From NCBI GenBank assembly GCA_003541875.1, contig DPLS01000392.1, positions 1 through 6,816 on the forward strand: a stretch of DNA of 6,816 nucleotides. The letters are read 5' to 3'. A program made the translations under genes and the position numbers. Position 1 is the first letter of the stretch. Every line of letters begins with the position of its first letter. The notes under the pieces are model-generated. The model searched no databases, was not told the DNA's origin, and saw only the letters and a list, made by a program, of their open reading frames with translations. Positions 1 through 5,957 of the stretch are shown here, piece by piece. This stretch comes from Bacteroidota bacterium. GTDB lineage: Bacteria > Bacteroidota > Ignavibacteria > UBA10030 > UBA6906.

Positions 1-1877
1 ACGACTTTCGACACTGGGTGCGGAAGTTCCTGGAGCCAGCCGTTGTTGGCGTAGCGGCCATCGTCCATATAGTAGCTTGGCCGGAGTGCTACACTAATCC
101 CCTTGCCTGGCTGGGGTGTGCCCATACTTTCGAGCGCCGCGGACAAGAACCTTCTCTCTTGCACCTTCGCGCGGGAGTCTCTCACCACACCGTCATGAAG
201 CGCGGCAAACCAGAAGGACTTGAAATCAACCTTCTTTGCCAAGGATGGATGGATTTCGTTTTGCCAGTGAGACATCATGAAATCATGATATGCCGCGTCC
301 TTGTGAATTCCATCTGCGCTCATCCAGGTGAGCAGAATGTCTTCCTTTTGGCGCGTTTCGTATAGTGGTGCAATGACGGGTTGTTGCAAGGAGATCACAT
401 CCGTGCGTGTTTGGTAGTCTCCCCATGACTCGAACGCATGGTTAGTTGGCAGGACATATGCACACAATGCTCCCGTCTCATCCTCTGTCTCAGAGAGGCT
501 AACGTTCATCGGGACTGACTTCAACGCATCGGCATATCCTAAAAGACGTGGAAGATGATACACCGGGTTCGTTCCCCAATGAATCACCATTCCAACTTGT
601 CCACCTTTCATCGCGGTGACAAGCGAAAGGAATTCATCTGGCGTGGTGGTGGCTGATGCGAGCTGCGCCTGATTCTGCTCGTAGAGATTCGTGTTGCCAA
701 GAACTTCATTGAGATAATTCACAACAACATGAACAGACAGGTTGAGTCCGTCACCGGCATATATGATTGACTTCCCTCGGTTCTCGATTAGATCGTCAAC
801 CAAATGAGTCAAGGTCTCAGCAGACAGGCCGTATTTCTCGGACAGGTTCTTGAGTGAGTAGCCATTCAGGAACTGAGGCGCCACCTTGTCGGCAGGCGAG
901 ACATTTTTCTCCACGACCAAAGCGTGCGCAAGTGCGAGCACAAATTCCAGTTGTGCCTCTGGCCGGAGACGGAGACGATAGTCAGCGTTTGCACCGGTAA
1001 GGGACATCGCACCCTCAACACAGTAGAGTCGGTTGAACTGCGTACTCTTCATGACGTCGCGGCCATCGGTGAAGCGACGAATCGCTTCGATACTATCCCC
1101 TTCTGCACCAAGGAAGTCCGACTCAAGAGCCAGCACAACGTTCGCTCTCTCCCACGCAATCACTGGAAGCTTCGCATCTCCATAGCAGGACTGCCATGCG
1201 CGACGACGATTTTCGTCATTGAAGAAGTCATATGAATACTGCTTCGTGGTCGGGTACTTTGCGGCAAACTCAGCGAAGAGTTTCTTTGCCGAGGGCGAGA
1301 GAATCGGATTCGTCACAATTGCGATCTGCTTGCTCGAATTGGTGCAAGCTTCAAGCTGCTTCCTGATCTCCGCATCCGCCCGCTTCCAGCTCAAGTCGCT
1401 CATCTTACCCGACAACGAACCGCTTGTCGGCCGTCGCAGTCGATACGGGTCATAGAGATTCAGGATGCTCGCCTGCCCCTTGGCACAGATCTTTCCTTGA
1501 TTGACAGGATGGTCGGGGTTGCCGTCGATCTTGATGGGACGGCCTTCTCGGGTCTTGATGAGGATGCCACACGACTGGGAGCAGCCCGTACAGGTTGAAG
1601 CATAGTAGTTCGCAACTCCCGGGACTATCTCTTCCGGTTTCTTCGTGTAGGGAACGATCTCACCTTTGTCACGGTAGTTCGAGCAGCCTGTGGCGGCAAA
1701 TGCGGCCGAAGCGGTGAGCAGCGCAAGGAATTGCTTCCTCGACATGCCGGAGAGGTTGTCCATATTGAAGTCATCTGTCACCCCAGCCATGAACTCGTGT
1801 GCCTTCATCTCACTCACCGAGTTCGTATCGTGAAGCTCTCTCAGACTGCGCCAGTAGTTTGGCTCTTTGCCGTTCAT
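1..1877 (-). CDS. actB: ActB: molybdopterin-oxidoreductase-like / iron-sulfur subunit of alternative complex III (partial, C-terminus beyond the window)
   Basis: This is the large peripheral subunit of the quinol-oxidising ACIII, which carries electrons through Fe-S clusters toward the ActA haems. I translated the complement of 1877-1 as 625 uninterrupted codons; about 1000 are usual, so the C-terminal ferredoxin-like domain lies outside. Visible in order: an extended N-region with the family's YWRSLREL motif (residues 8-15); a Tat-variant segment MSRKQFLALL (45-54) followed by a hydrophobic stretch ending in a lipobox-like AATGC (Cys65); a [4Fe-4S] motif C96-x2-C99-x3-C103-x27-C131; then the molybdopterin-oxidoreductase fold, with NHAFESWGDYQTRTD and, near the edge, YANNGWLQELPHP, both typical of ActB. 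In structurally studied ACIII this domain holds no molybdenum cofactor (established knowledge). An in-frame ATG at 1886 (MDSMNGKEP) is an equally possible start and would overlap the upstream stop; both have only weak Shine-Dalgarno matches. It is third in the actA-small Tat gene-actB string, so probably co-transcribed and translationally coupled. Confidence 0.93.
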   Translation of the reverse strand, partial: MNGKEPNYWRSLRELHDTNSVSEMKAHEFMAGVTDDFNMDNLSGMSRKQFLALLTASAAFAATGCSNYRDKGEIVPYTKKPEEIVPGVANYYASTCTGCSQSCGILIKTREGRPIKIDGNPDHPVNQGKICAKGQASILNLYDPYRLRRPTSGSLSGKMSDLSWKRADAEIRKQLEACTNSSKQIAIVTNPILSPSAKKLFAEFAAKYPTTKQYSYDFFNDENRRRAWQSCYGDAKLPVIAWERANVVLALESDFLGAEGDSIEAIRRFTDGRDVMKSTQFNRLYCVEGAMSLTGANADYRLRLRPEAQLEFVLALAHALVVEKNVSPADKVAPQFLNGYSLKNLSEKYGLSAETLTHLVDDLIENRGKSIIYAGDGLNLSVHVVVNYLNEVLGNTNLYEQNQAQLASATTTPDEFLSLVTAMKGGQVGMVIHWGTNPVYHLPRLLGYADALKSVPMNVSLSETEDETGALCAYVLPTNHAFESWGDYQTRTDVISLQQPVIAPLYETRQKEDILLTWMSADGIHKDAAYHDFMMSHWQNEIHPSLAKKVDFKSFWFAALHDGVVRDSRAKVQERRFLSAALESMGTPQPGKGISVALRPSYYMDDGRYANNGWLQELPHPVSKV

Positions 1878-1878
1878 G

Positions 1879-2106
1879 CTATCCATTCGTCTCGGAACTT
1901 TCTTTGGTTCTGGGAACGGCAAGCGGATTGATGCTAACCATGATCTGAGATTTAGTATCAGAAGATTGAGCAGAGCGTACGAATCTGCTCAACATCCCTT
2001 TCAACGAAAACACTCCGACTCCTCCTGTCAACGCGACGCCGAAGAAAGATCGCCTCTTCATCGGTCTTGATCGATGCGTTGAGTTTAGTGGTAATGCCGA
2101 TTCCAT
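1879..2106 (-). CDS. Small twin-arginine signal protein of unknown function between actA and actB
   Basis: A 75-residue protein that I do not recognise as a named family. It starts at ATG 2106-2104, seven bases after a GGAG Shine-Dalgarno that overlaps the actA stop codon; an internal Met16 start would give 60 residues but has no ribosome site. It has a canonical Tat motif KRRSFFG (residues 17-23), a hydrophobic glycine-rich core GVALTGGVGVFSL (23-35), a basic middle part (KGMLSRFVR) and a short polar tail with MVSINPLAVPR (56-66). There is no haem motif, cysteine or metal motif, so it cannot bind Fe-S itself. The stop is 1 base before one possible actB start and overlaps the other, so the two are likely made together. 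By analogy with the small Tat-target proteins found beside formate dehydrogenase genes (TIGR02811) it could be a membrane-anchored accessory or an export partner of ActB; this is inference. Reality of the gene is supported by ribosome site, spacing and signal motif. Confidence 0.72.
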   Translation of the reverse strand: MESALPLNSTHRSRPMKRRSFFGVALTGGVGVFSLKGMLSRFVRSAQSSDTKSQIMVSINPLAVPRTKESSETNG

Positions 2107-2113
2107 AATCAAA

Positions 2114-2117
2114 CTCC
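2114..2117 (-). promoter_or_regulatory. Shine-Dalgarno GGAG of the small Tat gene, overlapping the actA stop
   Basis: Read on the minus strand the junction is CACCGATAGGAGTTTGATTA then TGG: the TAG ending actA shares its G with GGAG, and ATG follows after seven bases. It is the clearest ribosome-binding site on this strand and decides the start of the small Tat gene at 2106 rather than at internal Met16. It implies that ribosomes ending actA can reinitiate here. Confidence 0.7.
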
Positions 2118-2686
2118 TATCGGTGACAGGCCGAGCAATTCTCCGGGCCGTTCTTGACACTTTCAACATTGGCCAGTCTTGTCTTTGCATTCCGGTGGCA
2201 GTCAAGACAGGCTCCCATTGTGAACTGCGAGACTTGCTGGACAACATCCATGTTCTCTATGTTGCCATGACAGTTCACACAGTCGATGCCCTTGTTGATG
2301 TGCACACTGTGGTTGAAGTACGCATAGTCCGGGACTTTGTGAATGCGCTTCCACGGCAGTGCAACACCTTCTTCATAATACTTCGTCAGCTTGATGATCT
2401 CAGGCTGGTTCTTTCGCACGACGGTGTGACAGTTCATGCACGTTGAAACCGGCGGCACACCTGCATTCGGCGACACTGCCACTCCAGTGTGGCAGTACTT
2501 GCAATCGATCCTCATTGTGCCCGCGTGCAACTTGTGGGAGTAGGCAATCGGTTGAACCGGAGCATAGCCAACCCCGTCCCGTTCAGCCCGTGATAGATAG
2601 TACGTTGCCACCGCCGAAACCGCTGCAACGAACAGGATGAGCGGTACACGAATCTTGAGGGTGTAATCAAGAAGATGCTTGTTCAT
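2117..2686 (-). CDS. actA: ActA: membrane-anchored pentaheme cytochrome c subunit of alternative complex III
   Basis: A 189-residue c-type cytochrome, thought to take electrons from the Fe-S clusters of ActB and deliver them to a soluble cytochrome or directly to an oxidase on the periplasmic side. Five CXXCH haem-attachment motifs are visible: CKYCH (62-66), CMNCH (83-87), CVNCH (136-140), CLDCH (160-164) and CSACH (184-188), the last one residue from the C-terminus. Additional histidines (for example H51, H54, H115, H126, H129) could be distal ligands. An N-terminal hydrophobic segment RVPLILFVAAVSAVATYYL (13-31) after a basic start is a signal-anchor. Length and haem count fit the ActA/cytochrome c3-like family. 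The first gene of the minus-strand operon, it is followed directly by the small Tat gene and actB. Its ribosome site is weak (AGG at 2693-2691). The next ACIII genes (ActC onward) would lie beyond the left edge. Confidence 0.93.
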   Translation of the reverse strand: MNKHLLDYTLKIRVPLILFVAAVSAVATYYLSRAERDGVGYAPVQPIAYSHKLHAGTMRIDCKYCHTGVAVSPNAGVPPVSTCMNCHTVVRKNQPEIIKLTKYYEEGVALPWKRIHKVPDYAYFNHSVHINKGIDCVNCHGNIENMDVVQQVSQFTMGACLDCHRNAKTRLANVESVKNGPENCSACHR

Positions 2687-3087
2687 GAAGCCTGGTTACA
2701 CCTTGTGCGAGATGGATGGCCGAGTGCACAGCATGCCACAGCCATAGTGAAGGCACCACTGAAGAGATTGACAAATAGAGTTTCGAGTGAACAGAACACC
2801 AACAACGCATTCAATTGGATGTTGACCAGCCTGATAAACGCCGCAGCGCCAGAAACCGTTCTGAACTACTGGAATTGGAAAACGCTGGAGCTGGAGATAC
2901 TAGATGCCGATAGGTTTTGGCGTTTGGAAATTACAAAACTTTCACAATCAATGCAATAGTGTGCTGAATTCTTCTCAGATGCGCGATGTTTTGGAACTTT
3001 CAGAGGTCAATGTTCTGCAATCAGGAAACGACAGCCACGGGTCCTCATTCTCTCGGTGAGGCCAACTCATCTGTTGATGACCTTTGA

Positions 3088-3169
3088 TTCCACAGCCAGT
3101 AGTGGAAACCTGCAACTACAGACATCCCATGACTCCTTTTCAGTTCTCACGCGCGCCAGTAGTTTCCAC
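3088..3169. repeat. Nested direct and inverted repeats upstream of ccoI
   Basis: GCCAGTAGT occurs twice in direct orientation (3095-3103 and 3155-3163), exactly 60 bases apart. TTCCAC (3088-3093) pairs with GTGGAA (3102-3107) across an 8-base loop. The overlapping GTGGAAAC (3102-3109) is also perfectly complementary to GTTTCCAC (3162-3169), so two helices compete for the same strand. They could be operator half-sites or, if transcribed, alternative leader hairpins; function is not shown by the sequence. Confidence 0.45.
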
Positions 3170-3223
3170 ACTTTGAATATCCGCTCCACTATTCTTGATT
3201 CCCGACCGTTTTTTTTTTAGTAT

Positions 3224-3228
3224 GAAGG
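3224..3228 (+). promoter_or_regulatory. Likely Shine-Dalgarno GAAGG of ccoI
   Basis: GAAGG sits five bases before ATG 3234 and is the only purine-rich ribosome site near the 5' end of ccoI. It favours 3234 over the in-frame ATG at 3222 (preceded only by a T10 run and TTTAGT) and over the TTG at 3195, which would translate the T run as phenylalanines ahead of the conserved N-terminus. Confidence 0.5.
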
Positions 3229-3233
3229 CAATC

Positions 3234-5480
3234 ATGGCCTACCAGAGTACCACCTCTACGGAAGTTGAGACCGTTTGTTATCACTGCGGCGAGCTGGTGC
3301 GACACAACGGCTTGCATCATGATGGCAAAGAGTTCTGCTGTGCCGGGTGCAAGGCCGTATATGACATCCTCAACCGCAACAATCTTTGCCAGTACTACGC
3401 ATTGGACGAGAAACCCGGGATCGCCCCTCGAGAAGTGTCCATTGAGCGTTTTGCTTACCTTGACGATGCCGATGTATCCGCTCGACTTCGAGAGTTCAGC
3501 GACGGTGCGACGAGCGTGGTTTCGTTCTTCGTTCCCCAGATGCATTGCAGTTCCTGCGTTTGGTTGCTGGAGAACCTGCACAGACTCGATAGTGGGATTC
3601 TTCAGTCACGCGTAGAGTTCCTCAAGAAGCGAATTGCGGTTCGGTATTCTGCAGGGAAGACCACCCTCCGCCACATCGTCGAACTTCTGACGTCACTTGG
3701 ATATGAGCCACAGATAACGCTCGACTCTGTTGAGAAGAGAAAAGACCCGGGATCAGACAAATTACAGTACTATAGAATTGGAATTGCGGCGTTCTGCTTC
3801 TCCAACATCATGATCCTGGCGTTCCCCGAATACCTCTCCGGCGGAACTGTGGACTTCGAACTCCGGAGAGTGTTCGCATATCTGAGCCTTGCTCTTTCAT
3901 TGCCCGTGTTTTTCTACAGTGGCGCGGGTTATTTCCAATCCGCGTATCGCGGCTTGCGGACGCGGATCGTCAACATCGACGTACCCATCGCACTCGGGAT
4001 TCTCATCCTCTTTGCACGCAGTGTCTATGATATTGTAAGTCAGGCCGGCCCCGGTTATCTTGATTCAATGTCGGGGTTAGTCTTCTTCCTTCTTGTCGGC
4101 AAGCTCTTCCAGAACAAAACATACGATAGCCTGAACTTCGAACGAAACTACAAGTCGTATTTTCCGCTGGCCGTACTTGTGAAGAAATCAACGGCAAACA
4201 CAACAGTCCCCGTATCAGCGTTGACGGTGGGTGACCGGATGCTCATCCGCAACAACGAGATTGTGCCTTCCGATTCTGTGATGCTGAAGGGTGAAGCCGC
4301 CATCGATTACAGCTTCGTCACAGGTGAATCTCACTCTGTCAGTAAGACCGTTGGTGATCTTGTCTACGCTGGAGGGCGCCAGGTTGGCGGCATGATCGAA
4401 CTTGAGGTTGTGAAAGAAGTATCCCAAAGCTACCTAACGCAGCTGTGGAATGATGCAGCATTCAGGCGAACCGAGAAAACAAATCTCACAAGCGTATCAA
4501 ATACTGTCAGCAAGTATTTCACTGCCGGCGTACTTGTTATGGCCTCAGCAACCGCACTCTATTGGTTCCCAACGGATTCCTCGAAGGGTTGGGAGGCAAT
4601 AACCGGGGTGTTGATTGTAGCCTGCCCATGCGCACTGGCACTCGCAGTTCCTTTCGCTTTCGGAACCGCACAACGCATTTTTGGCCGAAAGGGATTCTAC
4701 CTGAAGAACGCACATGTGGTCGAAGCACTTTCCCATATCAACTCCGTGGTATTCGACAAAACTGGAACACTCACCTGTACCCGGGCAACCGCAGTTGACT
4801 TCGTCGGTGATGCTCTATCGGACGAAGAATTAGGAGCAATCGCTTCGCTAGTGGGGAGTTCACATCATCCTCTCAGTCGCACACTTTCTGATCATTTGGA
4901 GAGATTCCCTCGGTACGAAGTGAAAGGGTTCATGGAAACACCAAACGCGGGAATCGAAGGTGAAGTCAATGGTCACTCGGTTCGTGTGGGATCTCGCCAA
5001 TTCGTTGTCCGTGCAAAAGCAAATGGCCAAAGGGAACCGGGAGATCAGAGCTCATTGAAGGAGACGAGAGTGTATCTGTCCCTCGATGAGAAAATCAGGG
5101 GCTTCTTCGCCTTGAAGAACAGTTATCGGGAAGGCATTGATGGATTGGTTTATCGCCTCCAGAAGATGTGCAGTATCAAACTTCTTTCCGGAGACAGCGA
5201 TCGGGAGCGAGAGTACCTTGGAAGATTCCTCCCGGATTCCGTCGAGATGCGATTCAGCCAAACGCCGGCTGACAAGTTGAACTACATCTCTTCCCAGCAA
5301 CAAGCGGGGAAGAACGTATTGATGGTCGGCGACGGATTGAACGACGCTGGAGCACTGCAAAAGGCAGATGTGGGTATCGCACTGACGGACGACATTTCTT
5401 CGTTTTCGCCAGCTTGCGACGCAATCCTGGATGGGAATCAGCTCGCATCCCTTGACACGTTCGTTCGCTTCAGCAGATAG
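3234..5480 (+). CDS. ccoI: CcoI/FixI: copper-transporting P1B-type ATPase for cbb3 oxidase assembly, ended early by an in-frame TAG
   Basis: This pump moves copper out of the cytoplasm for insertion into the CuB site of cbb3 oxidase. From ATG 3234 it has 748 codons before the TAG. Visible in order: a Cys-rich N-terminal metal-binding domain (C15, C18, C35, C36, C39); a heavy-metal-associated domain with MHCSSC (C105, C108); about four membrane helices (roughly 175-350); actuator motif TGES (363-366); membrane CPC motif (C464-P465-C466) in ACPCALAL; phosphorylation motif DKTGT with Asp508; SHHP (543-546) nucleotide-domain motif; hinge GDGLND (699-704). The N-terminal cysteine domain and ccoS directly downstream distinguish CcoI from a CopA exporter. 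The frame ends in FVRFSR at TAG 5478-5480, just before membrane helices 7 and 8, although the frame downstream is intact (see next entry). As written the product lacks the YN and MxxSS copper-ligand motifs and would probably not transport. The start could instead be ATG 3222. Confidence 0.92.
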   Translation: MAYQSTTSTEVETVCYHCGELVRHNGLHHDGKEFCCAGCKAVYDILNRNNLCQYYALDEKPGIAPREVSIERFAYLDDADVSARLREFSDGATSVVSFFVPQMHCSSCVWLLENLHRLDSGILQSRVEFLKKRIAVRYSAGKTTLRHIVELLTSLGYEPQITLDSVEKRKDPGSDKLQYYRIGIAAFCFSNIMILAFPEYLSGGTVDFELRRVFAYLSLALSLPVFFYSGAGYFQSAYRGLRTRIVNIDVPIALGILILFARSVYDIVSQAGPGYLDSMSGLVFFLLVGKLFQNKTYDSLNFERNYKSYFPLAVLVKKSTANTTVPVSALTVGDRMLIRNNEIVPSDSVMLKGEAAIDYSFVTGESHSVSKTVGDLVYAGGRQVGGMIELEVVKEVSQSYLTQLWNDAAFRRTEKTNLTSVSNTVSKYFTAGVLVMASATALYWFPTDSSKGWEAITGVLIVACPCALALAVPFAFGTAQRIFGRKGFYLKNAHVVEALSHINSVVFDKTGTLTCTRATAVDFVGDALSDEELGAIASLVGSSHHPLSRTLSDHLERFPRYEVKGFMETPNAGIEGEVNGHSVRVGSRQFVVRAKANGQREPGDQSSLKETRVYLSLDEKIRGFFALKNSYREGIDGLVYRLQKMCSIKLLSGDSDREREYLGRFLPDSVEMRFSQTPADKLNYISSQQQAGKNVLMVGDGLNDAGALQKADVGIALTDDISSFSPACDAILDGNQLASLDTFVRFSR

Positions 5481-5669
5481 GCCGTCACTATTGTGATGGT
5501 CAGTTTTGGCATTTCGTTTCTGTATAACCTCGTGGCACTGAGCTTCGCGTTCCAAGGAATGCTGTCCCCTATCATCGCAGCGATTCTCATGCCGCTGAGT
5601 TCGATCACAGTTGTAGTTCTCGCAACAGGTTCGGTTCACCTCATGGCAAAGCGTCGAGGTCTGCTGTAA
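5481..5669 (+). pseudogene. ccoI: In-frame C-terminal remainder of ccoI beyond the amber codon (transmembrane helices 7-8)
   Basis: After TAG 5478-5480 the same frame runs 62 codons to TAA 5667-5669. It encodes AVTIVMVSFGISFLYNLVAL, then a second helix containing MPLSSITVV, ending MAKRRGLL. These are the conserved last two helices of Cu ATPases, with the YN (764-765) and MxxSS (786-790) copper ligands in full-length numbering; the full protein would be 811 residues. There is no further stop, frameshift or loss of motif. A single change (AAG or CAG to TAG) explains the break, so it is either a recent nonsense mutation, a sequencing or assembly error, or a readthrough codon. Reinitiation at ATG 5496 is conceivable but has no good ribosome site. 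Confidence 0.85.
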
Positions 5670-5891
5670 ATGTCAGTGATCTTTGTACTGATGGGTTTCG
5701 GGGTGCTGGTTGCAGGATCGTTCCTGATCGCCTTTGTTTGGGCTGTTCGCACGGGACAATTCGAAGACAGGCACACGCCCGCTATGAGAATCCTTTTTGA
5801 GGACGGGAAGGAAAAGGACAACAAGCCCAGCCCCGTCGTTGGCAATCGGAACAAACGAACGCAGAAGAAACTTGTTCTGCCTTTGGAATAG
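5670..5891 (+). CDS. ccoS: CcoS: cbb3-type cytochrome oxidase assembly protein
   Basis: A 73-residue single-pass membrane protein required in studied bacteria for cofactor (haem/copper) insertion into cbb3 oxidase. The N-terminal helix (residues 1-25, MSVIFVLMGFGVLVAGSFLI and onward) is followed by the family signature AFVWAVRTGQFED (21-33) and TPAMRILFED (36-45). The remaining tail is charged and Lys/Arg-rich and is more variable in the family. Its ATG follows the full-length ccoI stop directly (TAAATG), with a GAGG at 5656-5659 as a possible ribosome site inside ccoI. This arrangement suggests translational coupling to the 3' end of ccoI, which the upstream TAG would disturb. Confidence 0.93.
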   Translation: MSVIFVLMGFGVLVAGSFLIAFVWAVRTGQFEDRHTPAMRILFEDGKEKDNKPSPVVGNRNKRTQKKLVLPLE

Positions 5892-5957
5892 TTGTGTTTG
5901 ACGGTCAATTGTGAATCATCGGTCTCTTCATAGCCACTAACAAATCCTGGTCTGTAT
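5892..5957 (+). other. Spacer between ccoS and ccoN with a TTGAC-G-GTCAA palindrome
   Basis: 66 bases without a gene. It contains a perfect odd palindrome TTGACGGTCAA (5898-5908). TTGACG could also serve as a -35 element, but no -10 hexamer is found 16-18 bases downstream. The half-sites resemble TTGAC...GTCAA operators, yet the spacing (one base) is not that of FNR/CRP boxes. No strong ribosome site precedes ccoN. Confidence 0.35.

Larger units (their letters stand above)
2687..3233. other. Divergent intergenic region between actA and ccoI
   Basis: 547 bases with no convincing gene. It separates the two divergent clusters and should contain both promoters. On the minus strand a weak sigma70-like pair is TTGCAT (2956-2951), 17 bases, TAATTT (2933-2928), which would leave a 5' leader of roughly 240 bases before actA; each hexamer matches the consensus at only three positions. 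On the plus strand TTTG (3172-3175) and TATTCTTG (3190-3197) resemble the Bacteroidota -33 and -7 elements, but the spacing is too short for confidence. No FNR-type TTGAT-N4-ATCAA box was found. The ccoI-proximal half contains nested repeats (3088-3169), a small CCTCA/TGAGG hairpin (3043-3061) and a T10 run (3209-3218). No tRNA, known riboswitch or intrinsic terminator was recognised. Confidence 0.6.

Noticed and set aside
18..365. 115-codon plus-strand frame opposite actB
   Set aside because: The minus strand here encodes conserved ActB motifs without interruption; the plus frame shows no family features.
2683..2745. Possible 20-residue minus-strand peptide (MAVACCALGHPSRTRCNQAS) whose TGA overlaps the actA start as ATGA
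   Set aside because: The ATGA overlap looks like coupling and the frame upstream is hydrophobic, but there is no ribosome site, no longer start codon ATG, and nothing recognisable; chance is more likely.
2675..2959. 94-codon plus-strand frame in the intergenic region overlapping the actA start
   Set aside because: No ribosome site, no recognisable domain, and it overlaps the actA N-terminus on the other strand.
3071..3092. FNR-type box around TTGATGACCTTTGATT
   Set aside because: The second half is not the inverted ATCAA; it is two direct TTGAT-like elements with the wrong spacing.
3191..3220. Intrinsic terminator at the T10 run
   Set aside because: There is no GC-rich stem directly before the T run on the plus strand, and it lies just upstream of a gene start.
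3195..3233. Upstream TTG start for ccoI (adds 13 residues)
   Set aside because: It would translate the T10 run as phenylalanines and has no Shine-Dalgarno; GAAGG before ATG 3234 fits better.
5052..5639. Long open frame of 195 codons on the minus strand, antisense to ccoI
   Set aside because: It mirrors the coding frame of ccoI, has no recognisable domain, and its composition (many Cys, His, Arg) is that of a shadow frame.
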